A DNA stretch of 64,000 nucleotides from Pseudomonadota bacterium (GCA_039815145.1 JBCBZW010000004.1:40066-104065); one strand, 5' to 3'; positions 26,682-36,493 are shown, numbered from the stretch's first letter. Program-made: numbers and translations. Notes: a model not told the origin generated them from the sequence alone.

Positions 26682-29666
26682 TCAGGCCGTCTGGCGCTTC
26701 GGGTCGCGATCGAAGACCACGCGGTCGCGGCCTTGGCGCTTGGCCAGGTAGAGGGCCTCGTCGGCGCGCTTGATCAGTTCTTCCGGATGGTCGACATGAC
26801 CAGGTTCCGCCGTGGCGAAGCCGCCGCTCGCGGTGACCACGCCGATCGCATCCGGCCGCCCTGGGTGCGGTAAGGCGAGGGCTCGGATGCCGACCAGCAG
26901 ACGCTCGGCCACCACTCGGGCTTGCTCGCCACTGGTGTCGGGGAGCAGGACGATGAACTCCTCGCCCCCGTAGCGCGCGACGAAGTCGTGGTGGCGTACG
27001 TGTTCCGCCAAGGCGCCCGCCACGGCCCTCAGGCAATCGTCACCCTCTAGGTGCCCGGCGCTGTCGTTGTACTGCTTGAAGTAGTCGATATCGAGCATCA
27101 TCACGCTCAAGGGCAGGCGATGGCGCACCGTGCGTGCCCACTCTTCGCGCAGACGTTCCTCGAAGTGTCGCCGGTTGGCCACCTGGGTGAGGGGGTCGCG
27201 ACGGGACATCTGCTCCACCGTCTCGAGCGCTGATCGCAGCTCTGAGGTGCGTTGGTCGACCAGCCGTTGCAGGGAGCGCTGGCGGCGGCGCTGATCGCTC
27301 AAAGCGATGCGGTAGCCAAGGAAGAGTAGCGCTGGCAGCAGCACCAACAGCAATCCCTGGAACCAGCGGCTCTGGTGCCACGTCGGCTCCACGTAGAGCG
27401 CTAGCGGCGTGCTGGTCGCTTCCATGAAACCATCGATACGATCCTCCCAGGTGGCTTGCACCTCGAAGGTGCGGGCGCGCGGTGGTAGGGACGTGAAGAA
27501 AGCCGTTCGTCTCACGCCAGCGTTCTGCCAACGGTTGCTGCCACTGTGGAGTCGATAGCGAAACCGCATCTGATCCGCATCGTTCAAGCGCGGCACCGTA
27601 TAGTCGATTTCCACGCCGCGGGCGCCGGCGGGAATCCGGATCGGGTCTGTCAGGGGGATAGGTCGATCGTCCGCACGTACCGCTTCGATGACGACAGACA
27701 GGTGAGTGTCCGGTGTTCGTAGCTGCGAGGGTTCCACCACGGTGGCGCCACGATTGGTGGCGATCCACACCCGCCCGTCGCTGGCGCGCAACATAGGGGG
27801 CTGGAACCCGCCAAAGACCTTTGGGCTGCGCAGGCCGTCGGACTCTCGGAAGCGTCGCTGATAGGACACATGGGTTTGCTCGCTGCGGGCCACAGCATCC
27901 AGTTCGGCGCGATCAATCCGCGAGATCCCCGCCCGACCTGCGAGCCAGAGATTGCCCTCTAGATCCTCGGTGATGGCCATGACCGAGCGAGCACTCACAC
28001 CGTGCTCGGGCTTGAACTGGAAAAGCGTGTCGCCGTCCAGGCGGCTGAGTCCGCCGTTGCGGTTGCCGATCCAGACGATGCCGCGGTCGTCGACGTAGGT
28101 GGCACCGATCACCTCGTTGTCGAGGCCGCTGTCCACATCCAGCACACGGGTAACCTCGATCGAATCGGGAGCCAGAAACGCGATGCCCTCCTCCGTGGAT
28201 AGGAGTAGTTGACCGGCACCTCGCTGCGCGATGTGTCGGACGAAGTTGGTTGGAAGACCATCGTCGATCGTCAGCGTATGGGTGATCTCTTGCGCGCGGA
28301 GGCGATTGACTCCGGCGGGAGTACCGATCCATACGACATCGTCAAGGTCGCGAAAGACGACCGCAATCTGGTTTGATGCGAGGCCATCGTCCGCGTTGAT
28401 GATGTCCTCGACGGTGCCCTCTCGCATGATCGCGATACCGCCGCCGAAGGTGCCCACCCACAGGGTGCCATCATCGTCCATCCAGAGCGCGGAGACGCTG
28501 TTCGCGGGGAGCCCTTGTTCGGTCGTGAAGTGGGCGATGTCGCCATTCGGCGCGATTCGGTATAGCCCCTTGCCTTCCGTGCCAACCCATACCGCTTTGG
28601 TCTTTGGGTTCTCGGCGAGCACGAAGGTGCTGTTGGCAAGGCCTTCCGGCGCACCCCACGGCGTGAAGTCCCCGTCGCGAAACTGAAATAAGCCGACTGT
28701 GGTTGCTGCCCATAGCGCGCCATCACGATCAACGCTTATGCCAAACGGGTGGGGGTTATCGAAACTGTTCGTTCGTATAAGGCGCCCATCTGGATAGCTG
28801 CGCAAGCCACCTTGATTTATTCCTAGCCACAGCGTGTTATCGAGGTCTCGAGTCGCGCTCAGCACCACGGCGTCGTCGGGGATGCCGCCGCGAGGCAGCG
28901 GCGTGACCCCCTCACTTGGGTCGACCGAATAGAGACCGCCCGCGTAGGTGCCCACGAAGACGCCGAGGTCCGGGTCGTCGTGGGTAAAGAAGATCTGTGC
29001 GCTGTTGAGACCGTCGTCCGTATCGAACACGGTAATCTGCTCATCCCGGAACAGGGTCAAGCCTGCATCCAATGAGCCCACCCATACATCGCCCTGCTCA
29101 CTCACGGAGATCCGGGCGGCTCGCCCCTCGGCGACGCCGTCCTCGGGCGTCCAGCACTGGAAAACCGCCTCGGACTGCCGCATGCGGCAAACGCCCGACG
29201 TGGTGCCAGCCCAGACGTTGTCCTCGCCATCGACGCGTACGCTGAAGACGACTGGGCTTACCAGTCCCTGGCTCTCGTCGAAGCGTTCGAAGCGACCGTT
29301 CCGACGCCGCAGAACACCACCCCCGTAGGTGCCCACCCACAAGGTGCCATCGCTGGCCTCGTCGAGGCTACGTACGTCGTTGCTGCGAAAGGCCTCCACC
29401 GCTTCGCCATTGAACAGGTGGAAGTCCAGGCCATCGAAGCGCAGGAGGCCTATGTCGGTGGCGATCCACAGGTATCCATCGCCGTCCTGGTGCACCTCCC
29501 AGACGGTCTCCGAGGGCAGGCCGTTGCGCGAGTTCCAATGACGCTCAATCCACTGGCTGCTCTGCAGATCGCGATCGAGGCCCATGGCGGGCATCGCACA
29601 CAGCGTGGCGGCCGCCAGAAGCAGCGAGATCGGCCCGAAGCGGGCGTGCGTAGGGCGCGATTGCAT
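26682..29666 (-). CDS. Membrane diguanylate cyclase with periplasmic two-component-type propellers
   Basis: From the ATG at 29666 the protein is 994 aa. After a signal sequence, about residues 35-690 contain many Reg_prop beta-propeller repeats (GLPSETVWEVHQDGDGYLW, DDGTLWVGTFGGG, RGIVWIGNRNGG), then a Y_Y_Y domain (about 690-770), one membrane helix (GLLLVLLPALLFLGYRI), a short coiled coil and a GGDEF domain. The active site is GGEEF (900-904), and an RxxD inhibitory site (RHHD, 891-894) lies five residues before it. It should make cyclic di-GMP in response to a periplasmic, often polysaccharide-related, signal. It stands alone, convergent with the S9 gene. Confidence 0.9.
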   Translation of the reverse strand: MQSRPTHARFGPISLLLAAATLCAMPAMGLDRDLQSSQWIERHWNSRNGLPSETVWEVHQDGDGYLWIATDIGLLRFDGLDFHLFNGEAVEAFRSNDVRSLDEASDGTLWVGTYGGGVLRRRNGRFERFDESQGLVSPVVFSVRVDGEDNVWAGTTSGVCRMRQSEAVFQCWTPEDGVAEGRAARISVSEQGDVWVGSLDAGLTLFRDEQITVFDTDDGLNSAQIFFTHDDPDLGVFVGTYAGGLYSVDPSEGVTPLPRGGIPDDAVVLSATRDLDNTLWLGINQGGLRSYPDGRLIRTNSFDNPHPFGISVDRDGALWAATTVGLFQFRDGDFTPWGAPEGLANSTFVLAENPKTKAVWVGTEGKGLYRIAPNGDIAHFTTEQGLPANSVSALWMDDDGTLWVGTFGGGIAIMREGTVEDIINADDGLASNQIAVVFRDLDDVVWIGTPAGVNRLRAQEITHTLTIDDGLPTNFVRHIAQRGAGQLLLSTEEGIAFLAPDSIEVTRVLDVDSGLDNEVIGATYVDDRGIVWIGNRNGGLSRLDGDTLFQFKPEHGVSARSVMAITEDLEGNLWLAGRAGISRIDRAELDAVARSEQTHVSYQRRFRESDGLRSPKVFGGFQPPMLRASDGRVWIATNRGATVVEPSQLRTPDTHLSVVIEAVRADDRPIPLTDPIRIPAGARGVEIDYTVPRLNDADQMRFRYRLHSGSNRWQNAGVRRTAFFTSLPPRARTFEVQATWEDRIDGFMEATSTPLALYVEPTWHQSRWFQGLLLVLLPALLFLGYRIALSDQRRRQRSLQRLVDQRTSELRSALETVEQMSRRDPLTQVANRRHFEERLREEWARTVRHRLPLSVMMLDIDYFKQYNDSAGHLEGDDCLRAVAGALAEHVRHHDFVARYGGEEFIVLLPDTSGEQARVVAERLLVGIRALALPHPGRPDAIGVVTASGGFATAEPGHVDHPEELIKRADEALYLAKRQGRDRVVFDRDPKRQTA

Positions 29667-30031
29667 GGCGTTCAAGCGTGGGGTCCGGAGATGCGCTCCG
29701 CGCAAGTATGCCTCTGCGGTGGGTTGCGCCCGGCGCAACAGTTCACGCTGGCGCAAGGGCGCGCCGTCAAAGTGCGGTGTGGATCACGCAGTTCTCGGCC
29801 CGGGGGCGACGACTGCCGGTCGAAGGGGCGTCGCTGCCATTCAGCGCTCAGAGTGAGGTTTGGGCCTGCGCCTTGACGAGCATTGGGGGCTCGCTGCGGC
29901 AGAGACCGTGGGTAGCTGAGCCAATGTCGATCGAACCAGCGACGGCTTGGCTGGAGGGTCGCGAACGCTGGACAGACGCGCAAGCCCCCGCGGCGCGGCC
30001 ATGAGCCACGCCGCGGGTCTGGGCGATCCGC
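29667..30031. other. Intergenic stretch between diguanylate cyclase and M16 peptidase genes
   Basis: These 365 bases carry no convincing gene: short open frames exist on both strands but have no ribosome sites, and their sequences are Arg/Ala-rich as expected from chance in GC-rich DNA. The region should hold the diguanylate cyclase promoter and, at 29987-30017, the probable M16 terminator. Confidence 0.5.
29987..30017 (-). terminator. Hairpin after the M16 peptidase gene
   Basis: CCCGCGGCG (29987-29995) and CGCCGCGGG (30009-30017) are perfectly complementary around a 13-base loop, 14 bases past the M16 stop codon. There is no T-run, so it may need Rho or act as an mRNA end stabiliser. Confidence 0.5.
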
Positions 30032-32776
30032 CTAGAGGTCAGATACCTCGAGCACCTCAACGGGGCCGAGCGCCAAGGCCTCTACCTGCTCCTGGATAGC
30101 ACTGAGATCACCCACGATGACCCAGGTGATCGGCTTGTCCTTGAGCACGCGCTGAGCCTGCTCCCGCACGGCCTGCGTCTCCAGCGCCTGGTAGCGGGGC
30201 ACCAGGGTGCGCACGTAGTCGTCCGGGCGCCCGTAGCGCGCGTTCGACAGCATGGCGCCGAGCACGGCGCCGGCCGTCTCGAACTGCCCGGGTAAGGACC
30301 GAACGGCGTTGTTCACCACCCGGGCAACCTCTTCCTCGGTGGTCGGGCGTTCGCCCGTGTACTCGGCCACCTCACGCTGCATCTCGGCGATCGCATCGCC
30401 GGTGCGGTCACTCTGCACGGGCGCGTAGAGCAGCCAGGGGCGCTGGCCGCGCGCGTCGTAGAGGATCGAGTAGGCGCCGTAGGCCCAACCCTTGTCCTCG
30501 CGCAGGTTCATGTTGATGCGCGCCGTGAACTGCCCGCCCAGGGCGTCGTTCATGGTTTCGATCGCCATGTTCGCGGGGTCGCCCTTGGGCGGTGCCAGGT
30601 GGCCCGCCAGGATCAGGGTTTGGGGCGCTGCCGGGCGGTTGATCAGGAACACGCGAGAGCCTTCCTGATCGGGTACCTGCGCCACCACCTTCTCCGGCGG
30701 ACTGTCGATCGTGTCCTTCCACTTGCCGAAGTGCTTCTCGAGCAGCGGCACGATGCGCTCGAGGTCCGTATCGCCGGCGACGTAGATGGTGGCGTTCGAG
30801 GGGCGGATCCACTGGCGGTGGAACTCGGCCAGGTCCTCCCGCGTGAGCGAGGTGATGGAGGCCTCCGTGCCGGAGCCCGTGAAGGGAATGGCGTAGGCGT
30901 GGCCCTCGCCGTACAGCAGCGGCGGCAGGGCGCGCAGGGCGAGGCCCACGGGCTGCACCTTCTCCTGGCCGATGGTGGCGAGCCAACGACGGCGCAGGCG
31001 TTCGATCTCCGCCTCGGCGAAGAGCGGATTGCGCACTACATCGGCGAACAGCTCCAGCGACGGATCCAGCTTATCGACGAGGGCGGACAGGCTGGCCGTG
31101 GAGACGTCGAGGTTGGAGCCCGCGCTGATGCTGGCGCCCAGGCGCTCGGCGGTGGCGCTGATCTCCAACGCCGTACGGTCAGCCGTGCCCTCATCCAGCA
31201 TGGCGAGGGCGAAGCTCGACGTGCCGAGCTTGCGCCCGACGTCGGCGGCGTAGCCCGCATCGAACTGAACGGCCACGTTGACCACGGGCACCGTCGAGCG
31301 CCTGGCCAGGGCCACTTCGATGCCGTTCGAGAGCGTGGCGCGCTCGATGGTCGGGAAGCTCAGGTTCGCCTCGCCCGAGGGCTCCGGCAGACTCGAGCGA
31401 TCGACGCCGGCGCTGGTGGCGCTGGGATCGCCGTACGGGCTCACCACGAGCTGGTAGTAGCCCTGCGAGAGCCAGTCGTTGGCGATCGCCTTCACTTCCT
31501 TGGACGTCGCCTCGTTGAGGCGTGCCAGGCGCACTGCGTAGTCGGCGGGGTTGCCGGCGTAGAGTTCGCCACGGGCCAAGGTGGTGGCCTTGCCGCCGAA
31601 GCCGCCGACCTGCTCGAGGCCGCGCACCACGCCCGCTTCGATCGACGTGCGGGCACGCTCGATCTCATCGTTGGTGGGGCCGGTCTTCAGGAACTCGGCG
31701 ATGGTGGCGTCGAGGATCTCGATCGCTTGGTCGAGATCCGCGTCGGGGTTGAGGGTCACCTCGATGTCGAAGTTACCGGCGATCTCGAGCTCGCTCATGG
31801 TGGCGGAGACGCTGGTGGCGAGCTGCGTGTCGTACACCAGGGCCTTGTAAAGGCGTGAGTTCTTGCCGCTGCCGAGGGCGGCCGCCGCGAGGTCCAGGCG
31901 CTGGACTTGGGGGTTGTTGGTGGCAGGCGCCGGCCAGGAGCGGTAGAGGCGCGTCTGGGGCACGCGATCCTGCATGGTCTCGTAGACGTTGGCGTCGAGG
32001 CGCGGCACCCACTCGCGACGGCGATGCAAGGGCGGTCCCGGCGGGATGTCGCCGAAGTATTTCTCGATCAGGGGCTTCGCCGTCGCCGCGTCGATGTCGC
32101 CGGCCAGCACCAGCACGGCGTTGTTAGGTCCGTAGCGCGTCTTGAACCACTCCTTCACATCGTCCAGGGAGGCGTTGTTCAGATCCTCCATGGAGCCGAT
32201 CGGCGACCAGCGGTAGGGGTGACCTTCCGGGAAGATGCCTTCGAGCATCTTGTAGTTAACGAGGCCGTAAGGCTGATTGTCACCCTGGCGCTTCTCGTTC
32301 TTCACCACGTCGCGCTGCTCGTCGAGCTTCTCCTGGGTGATGGCGCCGAGTAGGTGGCCCATGCGGTCGGACTCGAGGAACAGGGCCAGTTCGAGCGCCG
32401 GTGTGGGCACGGTCTCGAAGTAGTTCGTGCGGTCGAAGTAGGTGGTGCCGTTCAACTGGGTGGCGCCGACGTCTTCGAGGGGGCGGAAGAACTCGTCGTC
32501 GTAGTTTTCCGTGCCGTTGAACATGAGGTGCTCGAAGAGGTGAGCGAATCCGCTCTTGCCCTGCGGCTCGTCCTTGCTGCCCACGTGATACCAGATGCTC
32601 ACGGCCACGATCGGCGCCTTGCGATCCTCGTGCACGATCACTCGCAGGCCGTTGTCGAGCACAAACTTCTCGTAGGGGATGTCGATGTCGGCGGCGCTGA
32701 CGTTGCTGGTGACGGTCAGGGCGAGCGCGAGGGCCGCGAGGCGGGCCAGCCAGCTGGGCCGGGGGGCGTTGCTCAT
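30032..32776 (-). CDS. Exported M16 (insulinase/pitrilysin) family zinc peptidase
   Basis: The ATG at 32776, preceded by GGAG, gives 914 aa with a signal peptide ending SNVSAAD. The N-terminal half carries the inverted zinc motif HLFEH (H79, E82, H83) with E161 in VVKNEKRQ as third ligand. The second half repeats the fold (TLSNGIEVALARRSTVPVVNV) but lacks HxxEH, as in two-domain M16 proteins whose C-terminal half is inactive. It probably degrades peptides in the periplasm. It follows the HEAT-like gene on the same strand after 96 bases. Confidence 0.9.
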   Translation of the reverse strand: MSNAPRPSWLARLAALALALTVTSNVSAADIDIPYEKFVLDNGLRVIVHEDRKAPIVAVSIWYHVGSKDEPQGKSGFAHLFEHLMFNGTENYDDEFFRPLEDVGATQLNGTTYFDRTNYFETVPTPALELALFLESDRMGHLLGAITQEKLDEQRDVVKNEKRQGDNQPYGLVNYKMLEGIFPEGHPYRWSPIGSMEDLNNASLDDVKEWFKTRYGPNNAVLVLAGDIDAATAKPLIEKYFGDIPPGPPLHRRREWVPRLDANVYETMQDRVPQTRLYRSWPAPATNNPQVQRLDLAAAALGSGKNSRLYKALVYDTQLATSVSATMSELEIAGNFDIEVTLNPDADLDQAIEILDATIAEFLKTGPTNDEIERARTSIEAGVVRGLEQVGGFGGKATTLARGELYAGNPADYAVRLARLNEATSKEVKAIANDWLSQGYYQLVVSPYGDPSATSAGVDRSSLPEPSGEANLSFPTIERATLSNGIEVALARRSTVPVVNVAVQFDAGYAADVGRKLGTSSFALAMLDEGTADRTALEISATAERLGASISAGSNLDVSTASLSALVDKLDPSLELFADVVRNPLFAEAEIERLRRRWLATIGQEKVQPVGLALRALPPLLYGEGHAYAIPFTGSGTEASITSLTREDLAEFHRQWIRPSNATIYVAGDTDLERIVPLLEKHFGKWKDTIDSPPEKVVAQVPDQEGSRVFLINRPAAPQTLILAGHLAPPKGDPANMAIETMNDALGGQFTARINMNLREDKGWAYGAYSILYDARGQRPWLLYAPVQSDRTGDAIAEMQREVAEYTGERPTTEEEVARVVNNAVRSLPGQFETAGAVLGAMLSNARYGRPDDYVRTLVPRYQALETQAVREQAQRVLKDKPITWVIVGDLSAIQEQVEALALGPVEVLEVSDL

Positions 32777-32872
32777 CCGGGGGTTCTCCACGACGTGAGA
32801 TGGAAGGGACTGCGAACCCTACTAGATGCTGCAGATCGGTGCAGCGTCGCAGGCGCTTCGCGGACGCCTGCA

Positions 32873-33289
32873 TCACGAATCGTTGTTGCGTGAAGGTGAT
32901 CGGATGGCCACGCAAGCCATGCCATCGGAAGAATTGCCGCTCGGGCCGACGTGTCTTGCATAGCGTGCGCTATGCGGCGGCGAGAGGCGGTCCTGGTTCT
33001 CGAGGCACAGCTGGGCGACCGTCCACTGGGCGGACGGTTGATCGAGGGTGACCACGTCGTTTAGCAGCGGGTCCAGCCACGGATCGATCCAGCTCGGGTG
33101 GGTGCGGATCACGCGCTTGAGGGCGTTCGATACGCGCAGGCGCACCCACTCATCATCGCTGGCGTAGCAGGCGAACAGCGCCTTCAGCTTGCGTTTGTCC
33201 GCCAGCACCGCCTCGGCCACCTCTACTGTACGTCCCAGCGAGTTGCGCTTGCCTTCGGCGAGTGCTGCCTCGAAGTCTGATCCCTTCAT
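32873..33289 (-). CDS. Short HEAT-repeat-like protein, C-terminus probably altered
   Basis: From the ATG at 33289 the product is 138 aa. Residues 1-95 (NSLGRTVEVAEAVLADKRK, YASDDEWVRLRVSNALKRV, HPSWIDPWLDPLLNDVV, QPSAQWTVAQL) show paired-helix HEAT-like units of a kind found in small conserved cytosolic proteins. After about residue 100 the sequence becomes polar and unstructured (RYARHVGPSGNSSDGM), which does not continue the repeat. A perfect 8-bp hairpin (GCATAGCG, 32958-32975) lies at the change. The C-terminus may have been replaced by a frameshift or small insertion. It starts 19 bases after moeA and is co-transcribed with it. Confidence 0.6.
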   Translation of the reverse strand: MKGSDFEAALAEGKRNSLGRTVEVAEAVLADKRKLKALFACYASDDEWVRLRVSNALKRVIRTHPSWIDPWLDPLLNDVVTLDQPSAQWTVAQLCLENQDRLSPPHSARYARHVGPSGNSSDGMACVAIRSPSRNNDS

Positions 33290-33308
33290 CGGCGTCGTTG
33301 GGCGCTGC

Positions 33309-34532
33309 TCACCAGCGCCAGAGATCGGCCACGAACCCGGCGGGAAAAGTGCTCTCGCCGGCGGGTAGCTGCACGAAGCCCGGGCTGCCGGCCAGGGAGG
33401 CGAAATCACCTGAGGTATTCGTTGGGTGCGGTAGGGCCAGGGCGACGCCGTCCTGTTCTCGGTGCGTTAGGCGCACCGGCAGGTGGTAGTAGAGGTTGGG
33501 CTTGAAGGTCACGGCCTCCGCCAGCTGCACCCACTCGGGGGCGGGTGCGGGGAGTCCCATGGCGTGGTCCAGCGCCGGGAGCACGTAGCGGGTGAGGCAG
33601 ACCAGGCTCGATACGGGGTTGCCCGGTAAGGCGAACACGCAGACGCCGCGCCCCGGGTGGACGCCGAACCACATGGGGCGGCCGGGCCGTTGCTGGATCT
33701 TGTGGAACACCCGTTCCACCCCGAGCTTGTCCATGATCTTCGGCAGATGGTCGAACTTCCCCATGGACACGCCCCCGGTCAGCACCAACGCGTCCTGCCG
33801 TTCGAGGTGTCGCGCGATGGCGCGCTCGAGCAGGGCGGGGTCGTCCGCGAGCGCTTCCACCTCGAGATGGCGATGGCCGCGGGCGCGCAGGGCTGCGCTG
33901 ATCGCGAAGTCGTTCGAGCGCCGGATCTGGTGATCTTCGATCGGCGCGCCAGGCGGGATCAGCTCATCGCCCGTGGGCAGCACGGCGATGCGCGGGCGCC
34001 TCGACACCTGCACGGTGGCGAGCCCGCTGGAGGCGAGCACGGCCAGCTCCGGCGCCCCCAGGGCAATGCCGGGGCCGAGCAGGGTGCTGGCCCGCAGATA
34101 GTCCGATCCTTGCGGATGGATGAACTCGTGCCGCACGGGATTGGCATCGTCCGCGAGCTGTAGGTGAACGATGCCGTCGGCCGCCTCCTCTCGAATGATC
34201 CGCTCCACGGGCACCACGCAGTCGGTGCCGAGGGGAAGGGGGGTGCCGGTCATCACTTCGACGCAGGTGCTGGGATCGGTCACCTGCATCGCGGCCGCGC
34301 CCGCCGCTTGGGTGCCGAGGGAACGCAAGCGCGTGGTGCCTGCGGCGTAGGCGTCGTAGCGCAGGGCGATGCCATCCATCGTCACCCGGTCGAAGGGGGG
34401 CTGATCGCGTTCGGCGGTGACGGGCTCTCGCAGCACCTCGCCCGCGGCCCGCTCCAGCGGTACCGCTTCAGCGGGCAGCTCGGGGATGGTGTCCAGGATG
34501 CGCTGATGGGCTTGCTTTGGTTGGAGGAGCAT
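33309..34532 (-). CDS. moeA: Molybdopterin molybdenumtransferase MoeA
   Basis: A 407-aa protein from the ATG at 34532. It has the MoeA signatures PFDRVTMDGIALR near residue 50, MTGTPLPLGTDCVVPVE, VLPTGDELIPPGAPI, LTGGVSMGKFDHL and VFALPGNPVSSLV. MoeA inserts molybdate into adenylated molybdopterin to make active molybdenum cofactor. Domains I to IV are all present at normal length. Several other cofactor genes lie further right (mocA, moaA, moaC, a mobA-like gene), so the window carries much of the pathway in scattered units. Confidence 0.95.
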   Translation of the reverse strand: MLLQPKQAHQRILDTIPELPAEAVPLERAAGEVLREPVTAERDQPPFDRVTMDGIALRYDAYAAGTTRLRSLGTQAAGAAAMQVTDPSTCVEVMTGTPLPLGTDCVVPVERIIREEAADGIVHLQLADDANPVRHEFIHPQGSDYLRASTLLGPGIALGAPELAVLASSGLATVQVSRRPRIAVLPTGDELIPPGAPIEDHQIRRSNDFAISAALRARGHRHLEVEALADDPALLERAIARHLERQDALVLTGGVSMGKFDHLPKIMDKLGVERVFHKIQQRPGRPMWFGVHPGRGVCVFALPGNPVSSLVCLTRYVLPALDHAMGLPAPAPEWVQLAEAVTFKPNLYYHLPVRLTHREQDGVALALPHPTNTSGDFASLAGSPGFVQLPAGESTFPAGFVADLWRW

Positions 34533-34600
34533 GGGTGGGCTACGTCGGGTGGGAACGGGAGCCAAGCCTAGCAGAAGCCCTGGAGATCCCCGTGCATCGC

Positions 34601-35557
34601 CTAGCCGGTCTCGCGCGCGCTCATCGCCACGCCATCGCCGCTCTGCCCGTACCACTGCGCCACCTCGCTCTGCTTGCGACGGCTCACGGGCACGCGCAGG
34701 TCTGTGGACATCAGGCACTCCCAGGCGGCGCCGCGTCGCAGGATGCGGCGCACGTGGGCGTGGGCGACCCAGTGGGAGCGATGCACGAGCAAGCCCTGAT
34801 CGCCGAGTTCCGTCGCCGCATCGCGCAGGGTGCCGAGGAGCATGCATTTGCCGAGCGTGGTGTGCACGTGCAGGTAGTGCATGTCCGATGAGATGGCCAC
34901 CACGTCATCACCGAGGGCCCGGGGCAGGCGCGCGAGCACGCCGCGGGGTGCGCGGCGCTCCGAGGGTTGGTGAGGCGCAAGGTCGGGGTGGGGAGCGGGC
35001 GGGGGGCCCGATTCATGCGCCGATGGCGATTTGTTCGGTTCCGGGAGGATCGGCGGCGAAGGGGCGCTGGGGGCTGGGTCGGCGGTCGCGGCCTGCTCCT
35101 TGCGCAGCAGTAGCGGCAGATTGACGGCGAACCAGGCGCCCACGAACATCGGCGCCACCTCGATGAACTCGGCGATTACCGCTTGCAGTGCTCCGCCCGC
35201 GGCGTAGTGGTCCAACCAGTCGTCCGGCGCTGCCACGAGTTCGGCTGGCGTGAGCAACTCGAGCAGCCAGTACACCGGCGCCAGCAGGGCGGCGCCGGTC
35301 AGCCCCGTCAGCAGCAGCGCGATCGCCAGCGGCAGGCGGTGGACGGCGGACGGGCGGAGCAGTGCGCTGGCCAGCACGATGCTGCCGAGGCCTGCACCGA
35401 TGTGCACGCTCCAGAACCCGAGCCGGGCCAGAAACGGATATCCCGAGGTTGCTTCGGGCTTGACGAACACGAACAGCGCGACGAGCACGATGCCCACAGC
35501 CGGCAACGCCCTGGACAGCGGTGCCACGCCGAGCACGGTGGCGTTGCTCAAGGCCAT
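34601..35557 (-). CDS. Membrane-bound LytTR-type transcriptional regulator
   Basis: The ATG at 35557 follows GAGGA. The 318-aa product has four membrane helices in the first 165 residues (from VGIVLVALFVFV to FVGAWFAVNLPLLL), a Pro/Ala-rich linker, and a C-terminal LytTR DNA-binding domain (VVAISSDMHYLHVHTTLGK and GLLVHRSHWVAHAHVRRI). It would be a one-component regulator that senses at or in the membrane. It lies 68 bases before moeA on the same strand and after the EF-hand gene; a hairpin at 35729 separates it from the latter. Targets are unknown. Confidence 0.85.
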   Translation of the reverse strand: MALSNATVLGVAPLSRALPAVGIVLVALFVFVKPEATSGYPFLARLGFWSVHIGAGLGSIVLASALLRPSAVHRLPLAIALLLTGLTGAALLAPVYWLLELLTPAELVAAPDDWLDHYAAGGALQAVIAEFIEVAPMFVGAWFAVNLPLLLRKEQAATADPAPSAPSPPILPEPNKSPSAHESGPPPAPHPDLAPHQPSERRAPRGVLARLPRALGDDVVAISSDMHYLHVHTTLGKCMLLGTLRDAATELGDQGLLVHRSHWVAHAHVRRILRRGAAWECLMSTDLRVPVSRRKQSEVAQWYGQSGDGVAMSARETG

Positions 35558-35728
35558 GGTCAGTTCCTCGCGGCGCGATCTCGGCAATCGCGCGCTCGAT
35601 AGGTGAGCGCAGAGCCTAATGGTATTGAGCAGGTGGGTGGTAAGCCGGAGCGTCGAAGTCTTCGCCGGAGGTCGGTCGCCTGCACGAACGGTCGTGGGAG
35701 GCGACAGGTTCTGGGTGTCCAGCGGTAA

Positions 35729-35760
35729 GGACGGCGCATCGCCGGGGCGATGCGCCGTCC
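35729..35760 (-). terminator. 15-bp hairpin after the EF-hand gene
   Basis: GGACGGCGCATCGCC (35729-35743) and GGCGATGCGCCGTCC (35746-35760) are perfectly complementary with only two bases between, so the working loop is probably CGGGGC or larger. It lies 34 bases past the EF-hand stop on the reverse strand, followed by TTACC. It is probably a terminator. Confidence 0.65.
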
Positions 35761-35794
35761 GTCCGTGCGAGCCCTGGGCCCGCCGCGCCGCAGA

Positions 35795-36280
35795 TTACTG
35801 GTACTCGGACCGTTCTTGCTTGCGTCCACCCCGCCCGTGGCCCGGGTGGAGCTGGTGTACCTCGGTAGCATCGATCTGCCCGTCGCCGTTGCTGTCCGCG
35901 CGATCGAAGTGCGGCGTGGGGCCGCTCTCGAACTCGAGCTGACTTACCAGGCGATCGCCGTCCTGGTCGAACTCCGCCAGCATCCGCTCGTGACGGTGCT
36001 GGGCGTGATCGCGGCCGCGCAGGCGTTCGGGGATGTCGAGTTCGCTGAAGTAGCCGTCGCCGTCGCGGTCGAGCATGGCGAAGTGGTCGGCCCGCGCCGC
36101 CACGAATTCCTCGCGGCTGATGAGGCCATCGTCGTTGGTGTCGACCTGCGCCAGGCGCTCCGCCGGGTCGGGACGCTCCCCCCGGGCCGAGCCTGGGTCG
36201 GCTGAGGTCACGTTGCTCGAAAGCGCCAGGGCGATGCCGAGCAGCAGCGGCGTGGAGAGAGACTTCGTAAGGTGGATCAT
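35795..36280 (-). CDS. Exported EF-hand calcium-binding protein
   Basis: From the ATG at 36280 (AGGAG upstream) the product is 161 aa with a signal peptide cleaved near SNVTSAD. Four EF-hand loops are visible: DTNDDGLISREE, DRDGDGYFSELD, DQDGDRLVSQLE and DSNGDGQIDATE. The third loop has Arg at position 6, where Gly is normal, and may bind poorly. The tail is His/Gly-rich (HQLHPGHGRGG). It should be a periplasmic calcium binder. The cupredoxin gene lies 213 bases upstream on the same strand. Confidence 0.85.
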   Translation of the reverse strand: MIHLTKSLSTPLLLGIALALSSNVTSADPGSARGERPDPAERLAQVDTNDDGLISREEFVAARADHFAMLDRDGDGYFSELDIPERLRGRDHAQHRHERMLAEFDQDGDRLVSQLEFESGPTPHFDRADSNGDGQIDATEVHQLHPGHGRGGRKQERSEYQ

Positions 36281-36450
36281 CTTGTGCTCCTGATCAGTTC
36301 GTTGAACCATCAGCGAGGGCTGTCCTTCAACCCTGCCTGGAGCATTACGATGCCTCACGCACCTTGCACAGGAATAAGCCGTTTGTGAGCGCGTGCGGCG
36401 CCGGGCGGCGCGGCTGTTACAAAGGGCTCACAGTAGATCGAGAGGGAGCA

Positions 36451-36479
36451 GGCGCGGGCGACCGACGATCACCCGCGCC
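36451..36479 (-). terminator. Hairpin after the cupredoxin gene
   Basis: GGCGCGGG (36451-36458) and CCCGCGCC (36472-36479) are perfectly complementary around a 13-base loop, 14 bases past the cupredoxin stop on the reverse strand. There is no T-run, so confidence is moderate. Confidence 0.4.
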
Positions 36480-36493
36480 AGGGGAGCGGTGCC

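Noticed and set aside
29678..30004. Possible small gene in the gap before the M16 gene
   Set aside because: No ribosome site, no signal peptide or domain, and the predicted M16 terminator lies inside it.
30599..31858. 419-codon forward frame over the M16 peptidase gene
   Set aside because: Antisense to a gene with an intact zinc site and signal peptide; the translated sequence shows no motif.
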